A stretch of 64,000 bases of DNA from Streptomyces sp. NBC_01237 (GTDB taxonomy: Bacteria; Actinomycetota; Actinomycetes; Streptomycetales; Streptomycetaceae): the NCBI RefSeq assembly GCF_035917275.1, contig NZ_CP108508.1, forward strand, positions 6,014,001 to 6,078,000, given 5' to 3'. Below, piece after piece: positions 15,448-23,109 of the stretch. Below the pieces are notes generated by a model. The model saw nothing but the letters and a program-made list of their open reading frames with translations. It was not told the origin of the DNA and did no database searches. The position numbers and the translations under genes were made by a program. Numbering within the stretch: position 1 is the stretch's first letter; each line of letters starts with the position of its first letter.

Positions 15448-16443
15448 TCAGACCCAGCCTCGGCGTACGGCCTCCGCGCCGGCCTGGAAGCGGCTGCGCG
15501 CCTCCAGCCGGGCCGTCAGTTCCGCGTTCATCCGGCGTACGGTGCGCAGGGAGACGCCCAGGCGCCGGGCCGCGGTGGCGTCGGTGTGCCCCTTCGCCAG
15601 CAGGGACAGCAGTTCGTCCTCCTGCGGGGTGAGGCCGTGGGGGCCGCGCGGAGGGATCCGGCCGAGCGGGGTGGCGGCGGCCCAGTACTCCTCGAACAGC
15701 AGATGGGCCACGGCGACGGCACCGCGGCTGCGCAGTTCGAGCGCGCCCGCGCGGGGGTCGTCCGGATCCAGGGGGACGAGGGCCACCTCGCGGTCGACCA
15801 CGACCATGATGAGGGGCAGCGCCGGAAGGGTACGGCTCTCGGCGCCGAGTTCACCGAGCCAGTTCACATAGCGCAGCGTGCCCGGGTCGTTGCGGAAGCT
15901 GTCCTGGTAGATGCTGCGCACCCGGACCCCGCGCTCCAGCGCCTGCCGGTCGAGCGGTTTGCTGGCCGCCAGGGTGTCCGGGGCCTGGGCGCCGCCGGGC
16001 AGCAGCGACAGGCATTCGGTCCGCGCCAGCTCGGCCAGCTCCGTGAGGCGTTCACGCACCTCGTCCAGCCCCTCCAGCCGCTTGATGACGTCGTAGCCGC
16101 GGGCGGCGGGCCGGTCCTGGTGCGCGGCGAGGGCGGACACGGCATCGCGCACCAGCTCCAGGCTCCGCTGCTGGCGGGCGAGTTCGGCCTCCCGGCGGGA
16201 GAGCAGGAACGGCAGGCTGGCCGCCGGGTCGAGGGCGCGGAAGACGGGCGGTTCCTCGTCCGGGCCCTGCACGCCGTCCCGGTCCAGCAGGCAGAGCTCG
16301 GCGAGACGGTCGAGGGCGTCGCGCACTTCGGTCTCCGGCCAGCCCAGGCGCAGGACGATCTCATCGAGTGTCAGTTCCGGTCTCTCCAGGACGAGGCGGT
16401 AGACGAATTCCGTCCGCGCGTCCATCCCCAGTACCTGAAACAT
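15448..16443 (-). CDS. LuxR-type transcriptional regulator with TrmB-like N-terminus
   Basis: 331 aa from ATG 16443, which follows GGGGGGAG. Residues 1-60 look like a TrmB-type winged helix (Glu-x-x-Leu-Thr-Leu-Asp-Glu-Ile-Val...Val-Arg-Asp-Ala-Leu-Asp-Arg-Leu). The middle resembles a phospholipase D-like sensor part found in this streptomycete family. The C-terminus is a LuxR helix-turn-helix: Leu-Thr-Pro-Gln-Glu-Asp-Glu-Leu-Leu, then Ala-Arg-Arg-Leu-Gly-Val-Ser-Leu-Arg-Thr-Val. It faces away from the glycosyltransferase operon across a 412-nt gap. It could control that operon, the symporter or only itself. Confidence 0.8.
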   Translation of the reverse strand: MFQVLGMDARTEFVYRLVLERPELTLDEIVLRLGWPETEVRDALDRLAELCLLDRDGVQGPDEEPPVFRALDPAASLPFLLSRREAELARQQRSLELVRDAVSALAAHQDRPAARGYDVIKRLEGLDEVRERLTELAELARTECLSLLPGGAQAPDTLAASKPLDRQALERGVRVRSIYQDSFRNDPGTLRYVNWLGELGAESRTLPALPLIMVVVDREVALVPLDPDDPRAGALELRSRGAVAVAHLLFEEYWAAATPLGRIPPRGPHGLTPQEDELLSLLAKGHTDATAARRLGVSLRTVRRMNAELTARLEARSRFQAGAEAVRRGWV

Positions 16444-16548
16444 CACGTACTCCCCCCACAGGCGTGGCTCTCGCGACCCCCCGCAGACGCCGGCGCCGAC
16501 GCCGGACGTCCCGCGGATACCGGGCGTGAGCTTAGATCCACAGCCTGT

Positions 16549-16564
16549 GCAGGTATAGACCAAG
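16549..16564. promoter_or_regulatory. DasR-like (dre) site upstream of the LuxR-type gene and the glycan operon
   Basis: The core GGTATAGACCA is identical over 11 bp to the core of the dre-like site upstream of nagB (35735-35745). 10 of 16 positions match ACTGGTCTAGACCACT. It lies 106 nt upstream of the regulator start and about 300 nt upstream of the first small + strand gene. The rest of the 16444-16855 gap shows nothing I can name. Confidence 0.4.
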
Positions 16565-16855
16565 TCCAGAGGCTGGATGCGGGCGCGACGGCGAAGCCGC
16601 GCGCCGGCGGCGCCCCGCGCGGGCCGTTCCGGGCGCGGCGGACACCGTTCCGCCGCTGGCCTGAAGGTGCCTGGCCGCTCCCTGCCAGCGCGGCATCGCC
16701 GCAGGTGCGTGCCGGTGCCCCGGCGTACGCCCGCTGGCAGCGGGCTGCCCCGCAACTCCCTGCCAGGCCGAAAACATGGCCCTCGCGGCGGCCGGGGCGA
16801 CATGCTCGGCGCCGTCCCCGACATTCACGTGCTGTTATCGAGAAGGAGCCCCCTC

Positions 16856-16966
16856 ATGCGTGCGTTCCGCGCCATGACGCTTCGCCTGTCCGTCGCCTGC
16901 GCCGCGGTGACCGTGTCCGCGATCGCGCTCACCTCCGGGCGGCTGAACGGCTTCTCCTGGGGGTGA
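16856..16966 (+). CDS. tiny hydrophobic peptide, 36 aa
   Basis: ATG 16856 is preceded by AGAAGGAG at ideal spacing. The product starts with Arg residues, has one hydrophobic run (Leu-Ser-Val-Ala-Cys-Ala-Ala-Val-Thr-Val-Ser-Ala-Ile-Ala-Leu) and a short polar end. It looks like an uncleaved signal anchor or a leader peptide. It is the first possible gene ahead of the glycan operon (22 nt before the next start). It has no recognisable homologue by eye. Confidence 0.5.
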   Translation: MRAFRAMTLRLSVACAAVTVSAIALTSGRLNGFSWG

Positions 16967-16987
16967 CGCCCGGAACCCGCCCCCTCC

Positions 16988-17353
16988 ATGTACCTCGTGA
17001 CCGCCCTGCTGGTCCGCGCCGGGCCCGAGGGGCCTGACCGCCGGGCGGCCGCCGAGCTGGCCGACCGGCTGCGGTCGTACCGCTCCGGGGCACCGCCGCG
17101 GGACGGCGGCCCGGCCCACCTCTACGCCACCGCGCGGTCCCTCCGGGCGGTGGCCGCCACGCTCTTCATGGAGTGCCCCGACGCGCTCCACGCCGAACTG
17201 GCGGCGCTGGACTTCCTCCTGGGCGTCCTGACCGCCGGGCCGGGGACGGGGGGCTGGCACCTGGTCGCCCTCGGCCGCCCGGACCCGCACCGATTCCCCG
17301 ACCGGAAAGGACAAGGACCGACATGTCACGGGACCAGCCCACCGTGTCCGTGA
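16988..17353 (+). CDS. hypothetical protein, 121 aa
   Basis: ATG 16988 has no convincing ribosome site. The frame has the GC-rich third-position bias of a coding region and a helical, Ala/Leu-rich product (Arg-Arg-Ala-Ala-Ala-Glu-Leu-Ala-Asp-Arg-Leu). Its last ten codons overlap the start of the glycosyltransferase gene at 17323 in another frame, which suggests translational coupling. I do not recognise the family. It could be a small cytosolic partner of the operon or a chance frame. Confidence 0.5.
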   Translation: MYLVTALLVRAGPEGPDRRAAAELADRLRSYRSGAPPRDGGPAHLYATARSLRAVAATLFMECPDALHAELAALDFLLGVLTAGPGTGGWHLVALGRPDPHRFPDRKGQGPTCHGTSPPCP

Positions 17354-18354
17354 TCATCCCCAACTACAACTACGAGAAGACCCTGCGCGCCTGCCTGGAA
17401 TCGGTCTACGCCCAGACCCTGAGCCCGCTCGACGTGGTGGTCGTGGACGACGCCAGCACCGACAACTCACGGGACATCGCCCGGGAGTTCCCCTGCGTCC
17501 TGGTGGCCAGCCCGCACAACGGCGGGGTCTCCGCGGCCAGGAACCTGGGTGTCGCCGCGAGCCGCGGGGAGATCCTCTTCTTCCTCGACTCCGACATCGC
17601 GCTCGCCCCCGACGCGATCGAGAACGCCGTCACGCTGCTGACCGGCGACCCCGAAACCGGCTGTGTGCACGGCATCCTGGACGCCGAACCGCTCTTCGAC
17701 GACGGCCCGGTGGAGACCTACCACGTCCTGCACGCGCACTTCTGGCGCCGGCGCAGCGTCGGCGTCGTGGGCACCGCGTTCTTCGCGCTGGCCGCGATCG
17801 AGCGCCGGGTCTTCGAACTGACCGGCCCCTTCGACGAGAATCTGCGCGACTCCGAGGACGTGGAGTACAGCGACCGGCTCGCCGCCACCCACCGCATCCG
17901 GCTCACGGAGACCGTCGTCGGCCGCCACGACGACGTGGACCGGCTGCTGCCGCTGCTCGCCGAGCAGTACCGCCGCTCCCAACTGCTCATCCCGGTGGCT
18001 GCGGTGGAGCGCCGGCGCGGCGGCGGGCTGCGGGCCAACCGCACCTCGGGAGTGCTGGCCGCCGGGCTCGTACCGGCCACGCTCCCGCTGGCGCTGTTCA
18101 CTCCCTGGCTGCTGCTGGTGCCCCTCGTCTGTGCCGTCGGCTTCGCCGTCGCCGATCCCGGGCTCTCCCGCTTCGTGGCCCGGCGCAAGGGACCGGCGTT
18201 CCTCCTCTGGTTCACCGCCGTCCACTTCACCGTGCATCTGGCGCTGGTGCTCGGCGCCGTGCACGGCGGTGTCCGCTGGCTGGTGGACCCCCGCTTCGGG
18301 CCCTCCGTACGGCGACGGCGGCGTGAGCGCTCCGAGGCGGCGGTCGCCCCGTGA
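17323..18354 (+). CDS. GT2 family glycosyltransferase, membrane-anchored
   Basis: 343 aa from ATG 17323, with GGAAAGGACAAGG upstream. The GT-A fold starts with Val-Ser-Val-Ile-Ile-Pro-Asn-Tyr-Asn-Tyr. It has Val-Asp-Asp-Ala-Ser for nucleotide binding, the DxD-type Leu-Asp-Ser-Asp, and an acceptor-side Arg-Asp-Ser-Glu-Asp. Two or three hydrophobic helices near residues 245-320 anchor it in the membrane. The gene at 23110 encodes a paralogue of exactly the same length. It opens a chain of overlapping genes (GTGA with the next), and so probably adds a sugar to a lipid carrier. Donor and acceptor are unknown. Confidence 0.88.
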   Translation: MSRDQPTVSVIIPNYNYEKTLRACLESVYAQTLSPLDVVVVDDASTDNSRDIAREFPCVLVASPHNGGVSAARNLGVAASRGEILFFLDSDIALAPDAIENAVTLLTGDPETGCVHGILDAEPLFDDGPVETYHVLHAHFWRRRSVGVVGTAFFALAAIERRVFELTGPFDENLRDSEDVEYSDRLAATHRIRLTETVVGRHDDVDRLLPLLAEQYRRSQLLIPVAAVERRRGGGLRANRTSGVLAAGLVPATLPLALFTPWLLLVPLVCAVGFAVADPGLSRFVARRKGPAFLLWFTAVHFTVHLALVLGAVHGGVRWLVDPRFGPSVRRRRRERSEAAVAP

Positions 18355-19475
18355 CCGCCTCCCGGCGCACCCGCCTCCTGCGCCTCACCGGTGCCGTCGC
18401 CCTCATCGCCGCCGCCTCCTTCGCCGTCGGCGGCTCGCTGCGCGGGGCGGGTGCGGAGGTGGCGGAGGCGTCCGGCAGGCCCGGCGGTGTGGTCCTGCTC
18501 CTGGCCGCGCTGCTGGCCAACGCGGCGGGCCTGGTGCTGTCGATGCTGTCGTGGAAGGTGCTCGTCGTGGACGGCGGCCCGGCCGTACGGACGACGGACG
18601 CCGCCCGGATCTTCTTCATCGGCGTCATCAGCAAATTCGTACCGGGACGGATCTGGGGCGTCCTCGCCCACATCCAGCTCGGCAAGGGCATCGGGATCGC
18701 GCCGGACCGGATGATCGCCGCCTTCGGGCTCGGCCTCGTGGTCGGGATGACCACCGGCGCCACGGCCGGACTGCTCGTGGCCCCGGCCGCGCTCGGCGTC
18801 CGGGCATGGATCTTCGCCCCCCTCGTCCTGCTGGCGGCGGCGGCCATCGCCCGGCCGGGCTGGGTCAACCGGTCGGTGGCCCTGGTCATGCGGATCGCCC
18901 GGCGCCCGGCCGGTGCCGCCGAGGGCTCGCCCCGGGCGATCCGCCGCTCCATCGGCTGGGCCTTCGCCTCCTGGGCGGTCTCCGGCCTGCACCTGTGGGC
19001 GCTCGCCGTGCTCTTCGGCGCCCCCGTCCTGAGCTCCCTGGCGGTCTGCGTCGGCGGCTTCGCCCTCGCCACGGTCGCCGGAAGCCTCGCCTTCGTCCTG
19101 CCGGACGGCTGGGGAGCCCGCGAACTCGTCCTGCTCGCACCACTGGCCGCGGTCATGTCACCGGCCGCCGCCACGGCCACGGTCATCGCCAGCCGGCTCG
19201 TCTGCGTGCTCAGCGAGGTGGCCGCCACCGGCGCGGCCCTGCTCCTGGCCCGCCTCGCGGGCCCGGCCCCGACCGTCCCGGCCCCGACGCCCGAGACCTC
19301 CACCGGCCCGGCCGCCATCACCGTCGCCCCGGCCGCCCCGGCCGCCCCGGCCGCCCCGGCCGCACCGACGACCCCGGCCGCACCGGCCCCGACGCCCGAG
19401 GCTTCCGCCGCTCCCGCTCCCGCTCCCGCCCCCACCGCCATTCCCCGACCCGCGCTCCAGAAAGGAGCACCGTGA
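18351..19475 (+). CDS. flippase-like integral membrane protein (LPG-synthase TM / UPF0104 type)
   Basis: 374 aa, GTG 18351 overlapping the previous stop. About eight hydrophobic helices fill residues 1-300. The motif Gly-Val-Ile-Ser-Lys-Phe-Val-Pro-Gly-Arg-Ile-Trp fits the conserved Lys-x-x-Pro-Gly-x-x-(Gly/Trp) segment of the lysylphosphatidylglycerol-synthase-type membrane fold. Relatives are found beside polyprenyl-phosphate glycosyltransferases and are suspected of moving or presenting lipid-linked substrates. The last 70 residues are a low-complexity Ala/Pro/Thr tail, partly encoded by 9-bp CCGGCCGCC-type repeats near 19325-19363. The tail's role is unknown. Confidence 0.8.
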   Translation: MTASRRTRLLRLTGAVALIAAASFAVGGSLRGAGAEVAEASGRPGGVVLLLAALLANAAGLVLSMLSWKVLVVDGGPAVRTTDAARIFFIGVISKFVPGRIWGVLAHIQLGKGIGIAPDRMIAAFGLGLVVGMTTGATAGLLVAPAALGVRAWIFAPLVLLAAAAIARPGWVNRSVALVMRIARRPAGAAEGSPRAIRRSIGWAFASWAVSGLHLWALAVLFGAPVLSSLAVCVGGFALATVAGSLAFVLPDGWGARELVLLAPLAAVMSPAAATATVIASRLVCVLSEVAATGAALLLARLAGPAPTVPAPTPETSTGPAAITVAPAAPAAPAAPAAPTTPAAPAPTPEASAAPAPAPAPTAIPRPALQKGAP

Positions 19476-20917
19476 CCTCCGACGCACAGCCCCTGCTCAC
19501 CGTCGACGACTGCGACGACATGCCGCTGCGCCAGGTGCACGACCTGTACCGCTCCCATGTCAACAAGAGCCAGGTGTCCCTGATGACCTCCTTCGGCTTC
19601 GGCCGGGAACTCGTCAGCCACGCCGAGGGCTCCTGGATCCACACCCGTGACGGCCGCCGCATCCTCGACTTCACCGGCGGCGTCGGCGTGCTCAACCACG
19701 GGCACAACCACCCGCGCATCCTGGCCGTACGCCAACGCTTCCAGGAGCAGCGCCGGATGGAGGTCCACAAGACCTACTTCTCGCCGTACGTCGCCGCGCT
19801 CGGCCACAACCTCGCCCAGCTCCTGCCCGGCGACCTGAACATGTCGTTCTTCCCCAACTCCGGCGCCGAGGCCGTCGAGGGCGCGGTGAAACTCGCGTAC
19901 AAGTACCACGGCGGACGCAGAGCGCAGATTCTGCACGCCGACATCAGCTTCCACGGCAAGCTGCTCGGGTCGGGAAGCCTCACCGGCAGCGCCCAGAGCA
20001 CCTTCACCTTTCCCGGCATACCCGGCGTCTCCACCTTCGGCTACGGCGACCTGGACTCCGTGCGCGAGGCGGTCGCCGCCGCCCGTGACGCCAAGGGCCG
20101 CTGCGATGTGTACGCGATCCTGATCGAGCCCTTCTCCGCCTCCACCATGACCTGGTGCTCGGAGGAGTTCCTGCGCGGGCTGCGGGAGTTGTGCACCGCG
20201 GAGAACATCGTCCTGATCTTCGACGAGATCTACACCGGCTGGGGCAAGACCGGCAGCCTCTTCCACTTCATGCGCTATCCCGGACTGATCCCGGACGTCG
20301 TGACGACCTCGAAGTCCTTCGGCGGCGGCAAGTCCTCCATCTCCGCCTTCGTGGCCAGGGAACCCGTCTTCAGGAAGGCGTACGACCATCTCGGCGACGC
20401 CATGCTCCAGTCGACCAGCACCACCTACTACGGCTTCGGCGAGGAGACCGCCACCGCCGTCGAGGCGGTCAACATCGCCGTCGAGGACGACTACCCCGCC
20501 CGCGCCCGCGCCATCGAACGGGTCCTCGCCCCCGGTCTCGAACGGCTGCACAAGCAGTACCCGGACATCATCGCGGACGTGCGCGGAGCCGGCGCGCTGT
20601 ATGGAGTCTTCCTCGACGGCGGCCCGAAGGTCCTCGACCTGGCGGCCAAACTGGCCCCGGGCGGCCTCGCCCGCGACCCGCTGCTCCGCACCAAGGTCAT
20701 CACCTGCGCCGTGATCAACGCGATGTACCACGACCACGACGTCTACATGTACTACACGCTCAACGGCAGGAGCCCGCTGGTGGTCGCCCCCTGCCTGGTC
20801 GCGGGCCCCGACGAGGTGGAGCTCTTCCTCGACGCCTTCGACAGGACCCTCGCCAAGGGCATGAACCGGCTGCTCGCCGCCTTCTTCAAGGACAAGGCGG
20901 TGTCCCGATGGGCCTGA
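19472..20917 (+). CDS. class III PLP-dependent aminotransferase
   Basis: 481 aa from GTG 19472 (AAAGGAG just upstream; GTGA overlap with the previous stop). Fold-type I aminotransferase: Asn-Ser-Gly-Ala-Glu-Ala-Val-Glu for cofactor binding, Asp-Glu-Ile-Tyr-Thr-Gly-Trp-Gly-Lys-Thr-Gly, and Lys281 in Ser-Lys-Ser-Phe-Gly-Gly-Gly as the PLP lysine. Class III enzymes act on omega-amino groups or on keto-sugars such as glutamate semialdehyde or keto-polyols. Sitting between a flippase-like protein and a sugar epimerase, it may aminate a sugar or supply an amino substituent. The substrate cannot be told from sequence. Confidence 0.88.
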   Translation: MTSDAQPLLTVDDCDDMPLRQVHDLYRSHVNKSQVSLMTSFGFGRELVSHAEGSWIHTRDGRRILDFTGGVGVLNHGHNHPRILAVRQRFQEQRRMEVHKTYFSPYVAALGHNLAQLLPGDLNMSFFPNSGAEAVEGAVKLAYKYHGGRRAQILHADISFHGKLLGSGSLTGSAQSTFTFPGIPGVSTFGYGDLDSVREAVAAARDAKGRCDVYAILIEPFSASTMTWCSEEFLRGLRELCTAENIVLIFDEIYTGWGKTGSLFHFMRYPGLIPDVVTTSKSFGGGKSSISAFVAREPVFRKAYDHLGDAMLQSTSTTYYGFGEETATAVEAVNIAVEDDYPARARAIERVLAPGLERLHKQYPDIIADVRGAGALYGVFLDGGPKVLDLAAKLAPGGLARDPLLRTKVITCAVINAMYHDHDVYMYYTLNGRSPLVVAPCLVAGPDEVELFLDAFDRTLAKGMNRLLAAFFKDKAVSRWA

Positions 20918-21951
20918 ACGTCCTGGTGACCGGCGCGGCCGGCATGCTCGGCTCCCACCTCGTCGCCCGGCTGGCCGCCGACGGGCACCGGGTCACCGGC
21001 CTCGACGTCCGGGACGACCCGGCCCCGCCGCCCGGCTCCCGCCACGTGGTGGCCGACATCCGCGACGGCGCGGCGATCGGGCGCGCCCTGGACGGCGCGG
21101 ACGCCCTCGTGCACTGCGCGGCGGCGCTCCCCAGCTACCCCGCCGACCAGATCCGCTCGGTGACGGTCGAGGGCACCCGTACCGTCCTGGGCGCCGCCCA
21201 CCGCGCCGGTGTGGCGCGCGTCGTGCACATCTCCTCCACCGCCGTCTACGGGCTGCCCAAGCAGGTGCCCACCCCCGAGGAACACCCGCGCGAGCCCGTC
21301 GACCCGTACAGCAGGGCGAAGGCAGAAGCGGAGGAGATCTGCGAGGAGTTCCGGAGCCGGGGCATGTGCGTCTCGGTGCTGCGGCCCAAGACGTTCCTCG
21401 GACCCGGCCGGATGGGCCTGTTCTCCATGCTCTTCGAATGGGCCGAGGAACGCCGCAACTTCCCCGTCCTGGGCCGCGGCGACGTACGCATCCAGATGTT
21501 CGGCATGGACGACCTCGTCGACGCGGTGATGCTCGCGCTCCACGCCGACCAGGAGACCGCCAACGACGTCTACAACCTGGGCGCGGCGCGCTTCGGCACC
21601 CTGCGGGAGGACTTCCAGGCGGTGCTCGACGCCGCGGGACACGGCAAACGGGTCGTCCCGCTGCCGGCCGCCCCCGCGCTCGCGGCCCTGCGGACGCTGG
21701 AACGCGCACGGCTCTCCCCGGTGTACGGACGCCTGCTGTTCAAGCTCCTCGACGACTCGTACGTCGACATCAGCCGTGCGCGGGAACGCCTCGGCTTCAG
21801 CCCCGCGCAGTCGAACCAGGACGCCATCCTGCGGACGTACGAGTGGTGGCGCACCCAGCGGCGGGGCAGCGGACCGGCCCCCGGCGCCGGCCGGACCAGC
21901 CGCGACCCGTGGCGCCAGGGCGCGCTCGGTCTCGCCAAGGTCTTCTTCTGA
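20908..21951 (+). CDS. NAD-dependent epimerase/dehydratase (extended SDR)
   Basis: 347 aa from ATG 20908, overlapping the aminotransferase end by 10 nt. N-terminal Rossmann motif Gly-Ala-Ala-Gly-Met-Leu-Gly; Asp-Val after beta-2; catalytic Ser-Ser-Thr and Tyr-Ser-Arg-Ala-Lys (Tyr-x3-Lys); Arg-Pro-Lys-Thr after the active site. It would oxidise, epimerise or reduce a nucleotide-linked or lipid-linked sugar. Together with the UbiA gene that follows, one option is a keto-reduction or epimerisation step comparable in kind to DprE2 of the decaprenyl-phosphoryl-arabinose pathway. This is inference. Confidence 0.88.
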   Translation: MGLNVLVTGAAGMLGSHLVARLAADGHRVTGLDVRDDPAPPPGSRHVVADIRDGAAIGRALDGADALVHCAAALPSYPADQIRSVTVEGTRTVLGAAHRAGVARVVHISSTAVYGLPKQVPTPEEHPREPVDPYSRAKAEAEEICEEFRSRGMCVSVLRPKTFLGPGRMGLFSMLFEWAEERRNFPVLGRGDVRIQMFGMDDLVDAVMLALHADQETANDVYNLGAARFGTLREDFQAVLDAAGHGKRVVPLPAAPALAALRTLERARLSPVYGRLLFKLLDDSYVDISRARERLGFSPAQSNQDAILRTYEWWRTQRRGSGPAPGAGRTSRDPWRQGALGLAKVFF

Positions 21952-21970
21952 AACCCCCTGGAGCCTTGCC

Positions 21971-23080
21971 GTGGACATCACCCAGTCCTCACCCGCGCCC
22001 GCGCGGGTGACGGCAGCCCCACCCGGACCACCGGACCTCTCCACCGCCCCGACCACCTCACCCGTCCCCACGATTCCCCTCGCTCCGACCACCTCACCCG
22101 CCCCTACGATTCCTCTCGCCCCGACCACCTCACCCGCTCCTACGAATCCCCCTGCCCCCACCACCTCACCCGTCCCCACGACTTCACCTGTCCCACGCCG
22201 TCGGCCCGCCCGGGATCTGCTCACCCTGCTGCGCCCCGGCCAGTGGGTGAAGAACCTCGTCGTGGTGCCGCTGGCCCTGCTGGACACCCGCCCCCTGAAC
22301 CCCGCCGGATTCGCGCACATCGCCTGGGCCGTGCTCGGGTTCACGCTCGCCTCCGGCCTCGTCTACGTCGTCAACGACCTCGCCGACCGGGCACGCGACC
22401 GGCTGCACCCGGTCAAGCGGCACCGCCCGCTCGCCTCCGGTCGGGTCGGCACCGGAGCCGCCGTCACCCTGATCTGCCTCCTCGTCCTGTCGCTCCTCGG
22501 CTGGGCGGCGGCGGGTGCCCCGTGGCAGTGGTGGCCCACCGCCCTCTATCTGCTGGTCAGCCTCGCCTACACCCAGGGCCTCAAGCACGTGCCGCTGGTG
22601 GACGCGTTCATCGTGGCGACGGGCTTCGTCCTGCGGCTCGCCCAGGGCTCCTTGGCCGTGGGGCAGCCGGTCTCCGAGTGGCTCGCGCTGTGCGTGTTCT
22701 CGCTCTGTCTGATGCTGGCGCTCGGCAAACGACGGCACGAGATGACAGCGGCGGGCCGTGCCCACCGCCCCGCCCTGCGCGGCTACACGCTCGCCTTCCT
22801 CGACCACCTCGTCGTGCTCGTCGCCGTACTGACCGCCGTCTCGTACGTGCTCTATGTGCGCGACGACGCGGTCTTCGCCACCGGGGCCCAACTGGTCACT
22901 CTGCTCTCCGCGCCCTTCGCGGTCTTCGGACTCGCCCGCTATCTCCAGGTGCTCCTGGTCGAGGACGGCGGCGGCAATCCGGTCCACGCGCTGTTCCGCG
23001 ACCGGACCATGCTCGTCAACTCCGGCCTGTGGGCGCTGCTCGTCGCCGTCGCGCTGTTCCTCTCCCACCGTTCCGCCTGA
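21971..23080 (+). CDS. UbiA-family polyprenyl-phosphate phosphoribosyltransferase-like enzyme
   Basis: 369 aa from GTG 21971 (GGAG 8 nt upstream). Residues 1-75 are a Pro/Thr/Ala linker made of four copies of a 12-aa unit. The UbiA domain follows with about eight helices. Its first Asp-rich motif, Val-Asn-Asp-Leu-Ala-Asp-x3-Asp, continues Arg-Leu-His-Pro-Val-Lys-Arg-His-Arg-Pro-Leu-Ala-Ser-Gly. This extended form is the hallmark, as I recall, of Rv3806c-type decaprenyl-phosphate 5-phosphoribose synthases. It would join PRPP to a polyprenyl phosphate. That makes it the likely first committed step of the operon's pathway. Confidence 0.85.
   Translation: MDITQSSPAPARVTAAPPGPPDLSTAPTTSPVPTIPLAPTTSPAPTIPLAPTTSPAPTNPPAPTTSPVPTTSPVPRRRPARDLLTLLRPGQWVKNLVVVPLALLDTRPLNPAGFAHIAWAVLGFTLASGLVYVVNDLADRARDRLHPVKRHRPLASGRVGTGAAVTLICLLVLSLLGWAAAGAPWQWWPTALYLLVSLAYTQGLKHVPLVDAFIVATGFVLRLAQGSLAVGQPVSEWLALCVFSLCLMLALGKRRHEMTAAGRAHRPALRGYTLAFLDHLVVLVAVLTAVSYVLYVRDDAVFATGAQLVTLLSAPFAVFGLARYLQVLLVEDGGGNPVHALFRDRTMLVNSGLWALLVAVALFLSHRSA
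22049..22192 (+). repeat. in-frame 36-bp tandem repeat x4
   Basis: Four contiguous 36-bp units start at 22049, 22085, 22121 and 22157. Each begins (C)CGACCACCTCACCCG and encodes twelve residues of the type Pro-Thr-Thr-Ser-Pro-x-Pro-Thr-x-Pro-x-Ala. The repeats lie inside the UbiA gene; gain or loss of units would keep frame. Confidence 0.9.
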
Positions 23081-23109
23081 CCCCTCCGACCGCCCGAAGG
23101 TGCGGCCCC

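Noticed and set aside
22049..22192. 36-bp repeats that might look like CRISPR repeats
   Set aside because: The units are contiguous with no spacers, lie inside a coding frame and encode a Pro/Thr linker; no cas genes are near.
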